A stretch of 9,735 nt of DNA from Avoscillospira sp045579045 (GCA_045579045.1 JAZNLL010000082.1:1-9735); one strand, 5' to 3'. Shown: positions 1 to 5,938, numbered from the stretch's first letter. The notes: generated from the letters alone by a model not told the origin. Numbers and translations are program-made.

Positions 1-302
1 TTGGTCTCGGCATCCCGGACAACGGTGCCTCTGGGCACCAGAATGATAAGATTCTCGCCGTTCTTGCCCCGGCGTCTGCCGCCGGAGCCGTCGCCGCCGG
101 GAGGCGCTGCATATTTTCTTTTATAGCGGAAATCCATCAGAGTGGACATATTGTCATCGACCCGGAGGATGATGCTGCCGCCGGTGCCGCCATCGCCGCC
201 GTCGGGACCGCCCTGCGCCACAAACTTTTCCCGATGGAAGGCAATGGCACCGTTGCCGCCGTTACCGGCTTTGACGAAAATTTTAACTTTATCTACAAAC
301 AT
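1..302 (-). CDS. obgE: Obg family GTPase, N-terminal part (cut by window edge)
   Basis: This is the first 100 codons of the conserved ribosome-associated GTPase Obg/CgtA, which acts in late 50S assembly and stress or growth control. The visible protein begins MFVDKVKIFVKAGNGGNGAI and continues with FHREKFVAQGGPDGGDGG at about residues 22-39. These are the glycine-rich repeats of the Obg fold. FRYKRKYAA, GKNGENLIILVPRGT and the start of the next glycine-rich turn follow. The G domain and C-terminal domain lie outside the window. The ATG at 302 has AGGAG about 9 bases upstream and matches the usual Obg N-terminus. The gene follows rplU-prp-rpmA, its normal Firmicutes neighbours. Here, however, an intrinsic terminator and a repeat-bearing spacer of 168 bases separate it from rpmA, so it probably uses its own promoter. 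Identity is very secure. Confidence 0.97.
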   Translation of the reverse strand, partial: MFVDKVKIFVKAGNGGNGAIAFHREKFVAQGGPDGGDGGTGGSIILRVDDNMSTLMDFRYKRKYAAPPGGDGSGGRRRGKNGENLIILVPRGTVVRDAET

Positions 303-327
303 GATGGTATTCTCCTCTTGAGGATAC

Positions 328-393
328 GGATTGCCACAGCGGCAAAGCCGCCTCGCAATGACACCATATATTATAATCTGTCACGAAGTGACA
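328..393. repeat. Two small palindromes in the rpmA-obgE spacer (dispersed-repeat-like)
   Basis: Two inverted repeats lie back to back. The first is an imperfect hairpin: ATTGC (330-334) pairs with GCAAT (355-359), and inside it GCGGC (339-343) pairs with GCCGC (347-351) around AAA. The second is perfect: TGTCAC (379-384) and GTGACA (388-393) around GAA. The motif GGATTGCC…CTCGCAATGACA resembles a short intergenic palindrome that I recall as scattered through many clostridial genomes. That resemblance is from memory. No coding potential is seen here. Confidence 0.55.
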
Positions 394-398
394 CATTC

Positions 399-427
399 AT
401 TATCCATTGTCAATTATCAATTGTCAA
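399..427 (-). promoter_or_regulatory. Probable sigma-A promoter for obgE
   Basis: On the minus strand TTGACA (427-422) is followed after 17 bases by GATAAT (404-399), six and five matches to consensus. A second TATAAT lies nearer the gene at 375-370, but I see only a weak -35 for it. The promoter is built from the heptamer repeat and lies downstream of the rpmA terminator, which fits separate transcription of obgE. Confidence 0.6.
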
Positions 428-430
428 TTA
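399..430. repeat. Tandem heptamer repeat
   Basis: Four 7-base units in tandem plus a partial fifth: ATTATCC, ATTGTCA, ATTATCA, ATTGTCA, ATTA. On the minus strand two of the units read TTGACAA, so the array supplies -35-like hexamers directed at obgE. It abuts the A-tract of the rpmA terminator. Confidence 0.75.
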
Positions 431-461
431 AAAAAAGGGCGCTGCAAAGCAACACCCTTTT
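430..461 (-). terminator. Rho-independent terminator after rpmA
   Basis: On the minus strand AAAAGGGTGTTGC (461-449) pairs with GCAGCGCCCTTTT (445-433) around a TTT loop. That is 13 pairs including two G-T pairs. The 3' arm runs into a tract of seven T. It starts 10 bases after the rpmA stop codon and should end the rplU-prp-rpmA transcript before obgE. Confidence 0.9.
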
Positions 462-470
462 CTTGGCAAA

Positions 471-752
471 TTACTGCTCAGCGTACACAGAGCACTTCTT
501 GCGATCCTTGCCCATGCGCTCGAACTTGACCTTACCGTCAATCAGAGCGAACAGGGTATCATCGCTGCCGATACCGACATTGGTACCGGGATGAATGTGC
601 GTACCTCTCTGGCGAACCAGGATGTTGCCGGCCAGAACGAACTGACCGTCTGCGCGCTTCACACCCAGACGCTTGGACTCGGAGTCACGACCGTTCTTGG
701 TGGAGCCGCCGCCCTTCTTGTGGGCGAAGAACTGGAAGCTGATCTTCAGCAT
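471..752 (-). CDS. rpmA: Ribosomal protein bL27 precursor
   Basis: This is the 93-residue large-subunit protein L27, whose N-terminus reaches the peptidyl-transferase centre. The start at 752 is preferred over an upstream in-frame ATG at 806, which lies inside prp, because it gives the Firmicutes form beginning MLKISFQFFAHKKGGGSTKN and has GGAGG 9 bases upstream. The first nine residues match the precursor segment that Prp removes in Staphylococcus aureus by cutting between F9 and A10. Cutting there leaves AHKKGGGST, which corresponds to the N-terminus of E. coli L27. GRDSESKRLGVKRADGQ, VLAGNILVRQRGT and the FALIDGKVKF C-terminal region are typical. The start lies one base after the prp stop. 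An intrinsic terminator follows at once. Confidence 0.97.
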   Translation of the reverse strand: MLKISFQFFAHKKGGGSTKNGRDSESKRLGVKRADGQFVLAGNILVRQRGTHIHPGTNVGIGSDDTLFALIDGKVKFERMGKDRKKCSVYAEQ

Positions 753-753
753 G

Positions 754-1080
754 CTATTGCACCTCCATAACTTCGATATAATCAGGATATTGATCCCGCA
801 GCTCACACAGGGTAAGCATCATACCTGTCAGGACAGCCTGTACGGCTTCTTCGTCCTCGCAGGTAGCGGGGAGAGTCAAGGTGATCCGGGCCTCTTCTTC
901 ATTCACCTTGGTTTTGCAGCGGTTGCCCAGCACATCGGAAATGGTGCACTCGGCAAACTGCACAGCGGTGGAAACAGCGGCACAGACGATGTCTGTTCCC
1001 TCTTCTCCATAGCCGCTATGGCCCGAGACGGTAAATCCATTGATTCTGCCGTCCTGATCGAAAAACTCTACTCTGGTCAT
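754..1080 (-). CDS. prp: Ribosomal-processing cysteine protease Prp (YsxB family)
   Basis: This 108-residue protein belongs to the family encoded between rplU and rpmA in Firmicutes and relatives. In S. aureus it is the cysteine protease that trims the N-terminal extension of L27, an essential step. The active-site pattern is visible: GHSGYGEEGTDIVCAAVS at residues 20-37, with H21 and C33 equivalent to the catalytic His and Cys. The hydrophobic C-terminal helix (AVQAVLTGMMLTLCELRDQYP) is also typical. Its ATG overlaps the rplU stop codon by one base (TAATG), and I see no strong Shine-Dalgarno sequence before it. It is therefore probably translated by re-initiation after L21, which would keep the protease scarce relative to its ribosomal neighbours. 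The rpmA precursor downstream carries the matching cleavage site. Confidence 0.95.
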   Translation of the reverse strand: MTRVEFFDQDGRINGFTVSGHSGYGEEGTDIVCAAVSTAVQFAECTISDVLGNRCKTKVNEEEARITLTLPATCEDEEAVQAVLTGMMLTLCELRDQYPDYIEVMEVQ

Positions 1081-1391
1081 TACACAGAGATCTTTTCGAT
1101 CTGCACCTTGGTGTAAGGCTGACGATGGCCCTGCTTGGACTTGGAGTCCTTCTTGGCACGGAACTTGATGACGGTGATCTTCTTGCCCTTGCCGTTCTTC
1201 AGAACCTTGGCTGCCACGGAAGCACCGGAAACAACGGGAGCGCCGAACTTGGAGTTCTCGCCGTCCAGTACTGCCAGCACCTGATCGAAGGTCACGGTGG
1301 TCTCGGCCTCAGCGTTCAGCTTTTCAATGAAGAGAATGTCGCCTTCCTTGACGCTGTACTGCTTACCGCCGGTCACGATAACTGCCTGCAT
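1080..1391 (-). CDS. rplU: Ribosomal protein bL21
   Basis: This is the 103-residue 50S protein L21, which binds 23S rRNA. The length equals that of E. coli L21. Typical segments are MQAVIVTGGKQYSVKEGDI at the N-terminus, FDQVLAVLD near the middle and the basic RNA-binding stretch FRAKKDSKSKQGHRQPYTKV near the C-terminus. An in-frame ATG exists upstream at 1442, but translation from it would read through the leader RNA and add unrelated residues. The start at 1391 has AGGTG eight bases upstream and gives the family N-terminus. It is the first gene of the rplU-prp-rpmA transcript, driven by a near-perfect promoter and preceded by a probable L21 leader. Confidence 0.97.
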   Translation of the reverse strand: MQAVIVTGGKQYSVKEGDILFIEKLNAEAETTVTFDQVLAVLDGENSKFGAPVVSGASVAAKVLKNGKGKKITVIKFRAKKDSKSKQGHRQPYTKVQIEKISV

Positions 1392-1470
1392 TTCATTTGC
1401 ACCTACCTTTTTTGTAGACTCGCTCTGGAGGCGTGAGGGCATACCTCAGCTTCTACCTCTTCGACGCGGC
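1392..1470 (-). ncRNA. Probable L21 leader (5' untranslated regulatory RNA of rplU)
   Basis: About 79 bases of untranslated RNA lie between the predicted transcription start near 1470 and the rplU ATG. On the minus strand GTAGA (1456-1452) can pair with TCTAC (1418-1414), enclosing a hairpin of TGAGG... CCTCA in RNA sense (1448-1444 with 1438-1434) and a GC-rich loop. Firmicutes rplU operons are known to carry an autoregulatory L21 leader at this position, and the size fits. The match is judged by position and foldability only, not by a covariance search. Confidence 0.55.
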
Positions 1471-1476
1471 TTTCCT

Positions 1477-1505
1477 ATTATAGCAATTGAATATATGGTT
1501 GTCAA
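1477..1505 (-). promoter_or_regulatory. Consensus sigma-A promoter of rplU-prp-rpmA
   Basis: On the minus strand TTGACA (1505-1500), a 17-base AT-rich spacer, then TATAAT (1482-1477). Both hexamers match consensus at all six positions and the spacing is ideal, as expected for a ribosomal-protein operon. The -35 hexamer contains the stop codon of the upstream nucleotidyltransferase gene. Confidence 0.92.
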
Positions 1506-2095
1506 ATAGAATTTTGACGATTTTCCAATTTTTTTCGGCATTTTTCCAAAGCGGCGGGGGTATCGCAGTCCAAAAGTTCCTCAGAGGCCACTTCCAGCAG
1601 CCGCAGCCGGTCGGGATGGGCCTTGATGACCGCACCGCCGCCGGTATCTCCCTGCAAAGCCAGCAGTTCCGGAAACAATTCCCTTGGGAACAGGCAGGGA
1701 TTGCCCCGTATTCCTTTTGCCGACACTGCATGGATACAAGCAGGCTCATCTTCAAATGCTTCTTTCAGCCGAAGGAATGTCTTTCCGGACAAAAGAGGCT
1801 GATCGGCGGTGGCAAAGACCACACCGTCACAATCCTGTAAAGCTGTCAGCCCCAAACGGATGGTATGGCTGACACCCAGTTCCGGGTTTTCATTTTTCAC
1901 AGGGAAAAACCCCAGCGTTTCTGCATATTCTTTCACAGGCGCATAGCCTGTGACCACGGCAGTTTTCTCAAACACGCCTGACGCTGCATCCAGAACACAG
2001 GCAAACAGAGGCTTGCCCAGAAAGTCCTGCAGCAGTTTATTCTCTCCAAATCGGCGGGATGCCCCTGCCGCCATAATGACACATCCAAGTTTCAT
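1502..2095 (-). CDS. mocA: MobA/MocA-like nucleotidyltransferase (probable molybdenum cofactor cytidylyltransferase)
   Basis: A 197-residue single-domain NTP transferase of the MobA/GlmU-N fold. The nucleotide-binding loop is MAAGASRRFGENKLL (residues 8-22). The metal-binding aspartate is in ATADQPLL (D98). RGNPCLF and LQGDTGGGAVI are the usual later blocks of the MocA group. MocA joins CMP to molybdopterin to give the dinucleotide cofactor used by bacterial xanthine-dehydrogenase-type enzymes. The divergent xdhABC genes 173 bases away support that role. The length is near that of E. coli MocA (about 190 residues). The ATG at 2095 has GGAG six bases upstream. Longer in-frame starts at 2107 and 2161 add residues with no family match. 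A different nucleotide specificity cannot be excluded. No terminator is visible before the rplU promoter. Confidence 0.82.
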   Translation of the reverse strand: MKLGCVIMAAGASRRFGENKLLQDFLGKPLFACVLDAASGVFEKTAVVTGYAPVKEYAETLGFFPVKNENPELGVSHTIRLGLTALQDCDGVVFATADQPLLSGKTFLRLKEAFEDEPACIHAVSAKGIRGNPCLFPRELFPELLALQGDTGGGAVIKAHPDRLRLLEVASEELLDCDTPAALEKCRKKLENRQNSI

Positions 2096-2131
2096 AGTGC
2101 GCTCCATCAAATGCGGTTTTATACAGTTTCC

Positions 2132-2161
2132 AGTATAACCCCTCTCCTCGCCATCCGTCAA
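2132..2161 (-). promoter_or_regulatory. Proximal promoter of the mocA-like gene
   Basis: On the minus strand TTGACG (2161-2156), an 18-base spacer, then TATACT (2137-2132), five of six matches in each hexamer. The start of transcription would be near 2125, about 30 bases before the ATG. The -10 overlaps a 20-base imperfect palindrome at 2119-2138. Confidence 0.6.
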
Positions 2162-2176
2162 CGACAGTTTTTGTAC

Positions 2177-2204
2177 ATTTTATATAATCTTTTTTACCTG
2201 TCAA
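2177..2204 (-). promoter_or_regulatory. Possible distal promoter of the mocA-like gene
   Basis: On the minus strand TTGACA (2204-2199), a 16-base spacer, then TAAAAT (2182-2177). The hexamers are good, but the AT-rich context makes chance matches more likely than for the proximal promoter. On the plus strand the same stretch contains a TATAAT at 2183-2188. Confidence 0.4.
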
Positions 2205-2234
2205 TTTCTTTTCTGTACCTTTTCTATATAAGTA

Positions 2235-2243
2235 TGCTATAAT
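2235..2243 (+). promoter_or_regulatory. Extended -10 promoter of the xdh operon
   Basis: TGCTATAAT is a perfect -10 (2238-2243) with the TGn extension. The region 17-19 bases upstream (2213-2220) has no good -35, so recognition would depend on the extended -10 or on an activator. The transcript would start near 2250, leaving an untranslated leader of only about 20 bases. AGGAGG (2256-2261) lies seven bases before the xdhA ATG. Confidence 0.6.
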
Positions 2244-2268
2244 ACAACTTAATAAAGGAGGGATTCTC

Positions 2269-4554
2269 ATGAGTGCCGTTGGCAAGAGCATCATCCGCGT
2301 AGACGCATACGATAAAATCACAGGCCGGGCAAAGTATACCGATGACCTGTGCGATAAGAGCGCACTGGTGGCCAAGATCGTCCATTCCACCATCGCCCAC
2401 GGTTGGGTCAACTCTGTGGACATCTCCGAGGCCATGAAAGTCCCCGGTGTGGTGAAGATCGTCACCTGTTACGATGTGCCGGAGCACACCTTCCCCACCG
2501 CCGGTCACCCCTGGAGTCTGGACGAAGGTCATCAGGATGTGGCTGACCGCCATCTGCTGAACCGCCATGTCCGTTTCTATGGCGATGATGTGGCTGTGGT
2601 CATTGCAGAGGACGAGGTTGCCGCCGCACAGGCTGCCAAGCTGGTGAAGGTGGACTATGAGGAATACGACTTCATGCTGACCGTGGAAGAAGCCATGAAG
2701 GAAGGCGCACCCCTCATTCACCGCAACTGCCCCGGCAATGTCCGAAACCACACCCAGTACCGCAGAGGCGATCTGCAGAAGGCGCTGGAAGAACCGGGTC
2801 TGACCAAGGTGGAGGGCTGGTATGAGACACCCACCGTTCAGCATTGCCACATTGAAAATCACATCTGCTATGCCCACATGGAGGCAGGCCGAATCATCGT
2901 CACCTCCTCCACCCAGATTCCCCACATCGTCCGCCGCTGCTGCGGTCAGGCACTGGGAATCCCCTGGGGCAAGATCCGCATCGTCAAGCCCTACATCGGC
3001 GGCGGCTTCGGCAACAAGCAGGATGCCCTCTATGAGCCCCTGTGTGCTTTCCTCACCACGCAGGTAGGCGGCAGACTGGTGAAGCTGGACAACAGCCGGG
3101 AGGAGACCTTCGTCAACACCCGTGTCCGCCACGCCCTCAGAACCCACATCATTTCCTGGGTACGCCCCGACGGTTCTTTCGCAGGCAGAAAGATCGAAGT
3201 TTTCTCCAACCAGGGTGCCTACGCTTCCCACGGTCATGCCATTGCCGCCAAGGGTCTCAACTGCTTCCCCCACATGTACCCCTGCGACAATGTAGACGGC
3301 GATGCCTGGACGGTCTACACCAATCGCCCCACGGCAGGTGCCATGCGCGGCTACGGCATTCCCCAGGCCATGTTTGCAGCAGAGAGCCACATTGACGATA
3401 TTGCCAAGGCGCTGAATGTGTCTCCGCTGGAATACCGCATGAAGTTCCTCATGCCCAAGGGCTACTATGAGCCCTTCTCCAAAAACGAAAACTACTACGA
3501 CACCTACCGGGAAGTGCTGGAAAAGGGTCGGCAGGTCATGGATTATGACAAAAAAATCGAGGAATACAAGAACCAGACCGGTCCTGTCCGCAAAGGTATC
3601 GGCTGTGCGGTCTTCTGGTACAACACCGCCGTCTGGCCCATCGCTCTGGAGACCAGTTCCTGCCGCATGGTTCTCAATCAGGACGGCTCCATTCAGGTGC
3701 AGACCGGTGAAACAGAGATCGGTCAGGGCTGCGACACCGCTTTCAGCCAGATGGCTGCCGATGCGGTGGGTCTTCCTGTGGAGATGGTACATATGGTCTC
3801 CACCCAGGATACGGACATCACACCCTTCGGCACCGGTGCTTACGCCTCCCGTCAGACCTACATTGGCGGTTTCTCCATTCAGCAGACCGGTATGCTGCTG
3901 AAGGAGCGAATCCTCAAATACGCCCAGACTCTCACCCGGCAGGCCTATCACCTGCTGGATCTGGTGGACGGTCAGATCATCCGCATTTCCGACGGACGGG
4001 TGCTCATGTCCATTGGCGATCTGGCTATGCAGGCCCTGTACAGCACGGAGAATTCTCAGCATCTCACTGCTGAGAGTACCTTCCAGATCAAGAACAACGC
4101 CTTCTCCTACGGCTGCTCCTTTGCCGAGGTGGAAGTGGATATCCCCATGTGCAAGGTGAAGCTCCTGCGGATGGTCAATGTCCACGACTGCGGCACCCTC
4201 ATCAATCCGCAGCTGGCAGAGGCACAGGTTCACGGCGGTATGTCCATGGCTATCGGCTTCGGTCTTTCGGAAGAACTGAAATTCGATGCCAAGACCGGCA
4301 AGCCCCTGAACAACAACCTTTTGGACTACAAGCTCTCCACCTTTATGGATCACCCCAAGCTGGAGGCCCATTTCATCGAAAATCCCGAGCCTACCAGCCC
4401 CTACGGCACCAAGTCTCTGGGCGAACCGCCCACTTGCTCCGGTGCACCGGCCATCCGCAACGCTATTTTCAACGCCACCGGTGTTGCCATTGACCGCTGC
4501 CCCATTACGCCCCATGTGCTCTTTGATGCCTTCAAAGAAGCCGGGCTGCTCTAA
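2269..4554 (+). CDS. xdhA: Xanthine dehydrogenase-type molybdenum hydroxylase, Mo-binding subunit
   Basis: A 761-residue large subunit of a three-subunit molybdenum hydroxylase. The type resembles E. coli XdhA (about 750 residues), with blocks such as VDAYDKITGRAKYTDD (residues 11-26) and TQIPHIVRR. Family landmarks are GGGFGNKQD (244-252), AMRGYGIPQ (R360, at the position of the substrate-side arginine), EIGQGCDT (Q486) and KSLGEPP. E719 in that last motif corresponds to the catalytic base glutamate. The enzyme hydroxylates a purine or related heterocycle using water oxygen and passes electrons through the Fe-S and FAD subunits encoded next. Where mammalian enzymes have substrate-binding Glu802, this protein seems to have T512 (STQDTDITPF), as I recall also for E. 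coli XdhA, so xanthine as substrate is probable rather than proven. It has no signal peptide, so it should be cytoplasmic. It contains no in-frame TGA. Confidence 0.93.
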   Translation: MSAVGKSIIRVDAYDKITGRAKYTDDLCDKSALVAKIVHSTIAHGWVNSVDISEAMKVPGVVKIVTCYDVPEHTFPTAGHPWSLDEGHQDVADRHLLNRHVRFYGDDVAVVIAEDEVAAAQAAKLVKVDYEEYDFMLTVEEAMKEGAPLIHRNCPGNVRNHTQYRRGDLQKALEEPGLTKVEGWYETPTVQHCHIENHICYAHMEAGRIIVTSSTQIPHIVRRCCGQALGIPWGKIRIVKPYIGGGFGNKQDALYEPLCAFLTTQVGGRLVKLDNSREETFVNTRVRHALRTHIISWVRPDGSFAGRKIEVFSNQGAYASHGHAIAAKGLNCFPHMYPCDNVDGDAWTVYTNRPTAGAMRGYGIPQAMFAAESHIDDIAKALNVSPLEYRMKFLMPKGYYEPFSKNENYYDTYREVLEKGRQVMDYDKKIEEYKNQTGPVRKGIGCAVFWYNTAVWPIALETSSCRMVLNQDGSIQVQTGETEIGQGCDTAFSQMAADAVGLPVEMVHMVSTQDTDITPFGTGAYASRQTYIGGFSIQQTGMLLKERILKYAQTLTRQAYHLLDLVDGQIIRISDGRVLMSIGDLAMQALYSTENSQHLTAESTFQIKNNAFSYGCSFAEVEVDIPMCKVKLLRMVNVHDCGTLINPQLAEAQVHGGMSMAIGFGLSEELKFDAKTGKPLNNNLLDYKLSTFMDHPKLEAHFIENPEPTSPYGTKSLGEPPTCSGAPAIRNAIFNATGVAIDRCPITPHVLFDAFKEAGLL

Positions 4555-4568
4555 GGAGGTAGACCTGT

Positions 4569-5450
4569 ATGTATGATATGTCCGCCTATTACGAAGCCGG
4601 CAGTGTTGCCGATGCTGTGGCCCTGCGGGTCGCCCATCCGGAGGCACAGATCATCGCCGGCGGCACCGATGTGCTGGTGCAGATGCGGGAAGGCAAGCGT
4701 GCCGGAAAGGCCCTGATTTCCATCTTCGGTCTGGATGAGATCCGTGGGATCTCCATGGAGGACGACGGCACCATCCGTATCGGTTCTCTGACCAGTTTTT
4801 CCCACATTACCAAGAATCCCATCATTCAGGAATATATCAATGTATTGGGCGAGGCCGTGGACATGGTTGGCGGTCCCCAGATCCGCAATGCCGGTACCAT
4901 CGGCGGCAACACCTGCAACGGCGTCACTTCTGCTGATTCCGCCTCTACCCTCTTTGCATGGGATGCCTTGGTGGAGCTGACCGGTCAGAGTGGCAAGCGT
5001 ATCATCCCCATTTCCGAGTTTTACATCAAGGCAGGCACGGTGGATCTGAAGCCCGATGAGATCCAGACTGCCATTCTCATTCCCAAGGCAGCCTACGAGG
5101 GCTACAAGGGACACTATATTAAATATGCCATGCGGGAGGCCATGGACATTGCCACCACCGGCTGCTCCGTCAATGTGAAGCTGTCGGCGGACAAAAAGAC
5201 CATCGAAGATGTCCGTATTGCCTACGGCGTGGCAGGTCCCATTCCCATGCGTGCCCCCACCGCTGAATCCGTCGCCAAGGGCAAGGCCGTTTCCAAAGAA
5301 ATTATCGAGGCTTTCGGTGCTGCGGTGCTGGAGGATATCAATCCCCGTGACTCGTGGCGCGCCAGCAAGGCCTTCCGGCAGCACATCGCCGTGGAACTGG
5401 CAAAGCGCTGCCTGACCCGCTCCATTCAGTTGGCAGGAGGTGAAGTCTGA
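4569..5450 (+). CDS. xdhB: Xanthine dehydrogenase-type enzyme, FAD-binding subunit
   Basis: A 293-residue FAD subunit of the CO dehydrogenase flavoprotein-medium family, about the size of E. coli XdhB. The two flavin-binding stretches are visible: IIAGGTDVLVQMREG (residues 28-42) and QIRNAGTIGGNTCNGVTSADS (104-124, key residues GTIGGN and NG). The C-terminal domain follows, with HYIKYAMREAMDIATTGCS, FGVAGPIPMR-like AYGVAGPIPMRAPTAE and SWRASKAFRQH. It receives electrons from the Fe-S subunit and reduces NAD+ or another acceptor. The ATG at 4569 is 14 bases after the xdhA stop. AGGAGGT (4554-4560) begins in that stop codon. The stop of xdhB overlaps the start of xdhC by one base (TGATG), so the three subunits are coupled in one transcript. 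Confidence 0.94.
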   Translation: MYDMSAYYEAGSVADAVALRVAHPEAQIIAGGTDVLVQMREGKRAGKALISIFGLDEIRGISMEDDGTIRIGSLTSFSHITKNPIIQEYINVLGEAVDMVGGPQIRNAGTIGGNTCNGVTSADSASTLFAWDALVELTGQSGKRIIPISEFYIKAGTVDLKPDEIQTAILIPKAAYEGYKGHYIKYAMREAMDIATTGCSVNVKLSADKKTIEDVRIAYGVAGPIPMRAPTAESVAKGKAVSKEIIEAFGAAVLEDINPRDSWRASKAFRQHIAVELAKRCLTRSIQLAGGEV

Positions 5451-5938
5451 TGGCACAGTTCAAACAGATCACTTGCACCGTCAATGGAAGAGAAGTCACC
5501 GCCATGGTGGATGTACGGGCCAGTCTGACGGATCTGCTCCGCAATGATTTCCGTCTGACTTCCGTGAAAAAGGGCTGCGAGGTGGGTGAATGCGGTGCCT
5601 GCAATGTCATCATTGACGGCGAGTGCTTCAATTCCTGCCTGTATCTGGCAGCATGGGCTGACGGAAAGAACATCCGCACCCTGGAGGGTCTGTTGGGTCC
5701 CAACGGCGAGCTTTCCGATATTCAGCAGGCCTTTGTGGATGAAGCTGCCGTCCAATGCGGTTTCTGCACCCCCGGTTTTGTCATGACCGCTGTGGAAATT
5801 CTGGAAACCGGCAAACTGTATACCGACGACGAACTGCGGAAGCTCCTTTCCGGTCATCTTTGCCGCTGCACCGGCTATGAAAATATCCTCCGGGCAGTGA
5901 AAAAGACCATGTATAACCGACTGGGACTGGAGCTATGA
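5450..5938 (+). CDS. xdhC: Xanthine dehydrogenase-type enzyme, 2Fe-2S subunit
   Basis: A 162-residue iron-sulfur subunit. It has the plant-ferredoxin-like 2Fe-2S motif with C43, C48, C51 and C63 (GCEVGECGACNV…NSC). The helical second cluster domain has C103 and C106 (QCGFCTPG) and C138 and C140 (GHLCRCTGYEN). All eight cluster ligands are present, so the electron path from molybdenum to FAD looks intact. Size and order match E. coli xdhC. This is the Fe-S subunit and should not be confused with the unrelated XdhC cofactor-insertion chaperone, of which there is no copy in this window. AGGAGG lies about eight bases before the ATG, inside the end of xdhB. The stop codon overlaps the next start as ATGA. 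Confidence 0.95.
   Translation: MAQFKQITCTVNGREVTAMVDVRASLTDLLRNDFRLTSVKKGCEVGECGACNVIIDGECFNSCLYLAAWADGKNIRTLEGLLGPNGELSDIQQAFVDEAAVQCGFCTPGFVMTAVEILETGKLYTDDELRKLLSGHLCRCTGYENILRAVKKTMYNRLGLEL

Noticed and set aside
399..430. Heptamer array as a CRISPR or plasmid iteron origin
   Set aside because: Units are only seven bases with no spacers, the array is very short, and no replication or Cas gene is near.
1392..1442. Longer L21 starting at the ATG at 1442
   Set aside because: It would translate the probable leader RNA and add 17 residues that L21 never has. The start at 1391 gives the conserved 103-residue protein.
2096..2161. Longer nucleotidyltransferase starting at 2107 or 2161
   Set aside because: The ATG of the 2107 form overlaps the GGAG that serves the start at 2095, and the 2161 start lies at the -35 of the proximal promoter. 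Neither extension resembles the family.
2269..4554. Selenocysteine in the molybdenum subunit
   Set aside because: Some clostridial purine hydroxylases depend on labile selenium, but this gene has no in-frame TGA and the sequence cannot show a non-coded selenium ligand.
2224..4647. 807-codon open frame on the minus strand opposite xdhA
   Set aside because: It is the antisense shadow of a GC-rich gene. The translation is low-complexity in G, H, V and L with no family motif, while the plus strand encodes a complete, motif-perfect XdhA.
4551..5456. 301-codon open frame on the minus strand opposite xdhB
   Set aside because: Same antisense effect. XdhB on the plus strand has full FAD-binding motifs and tight coupling to its neighbours.
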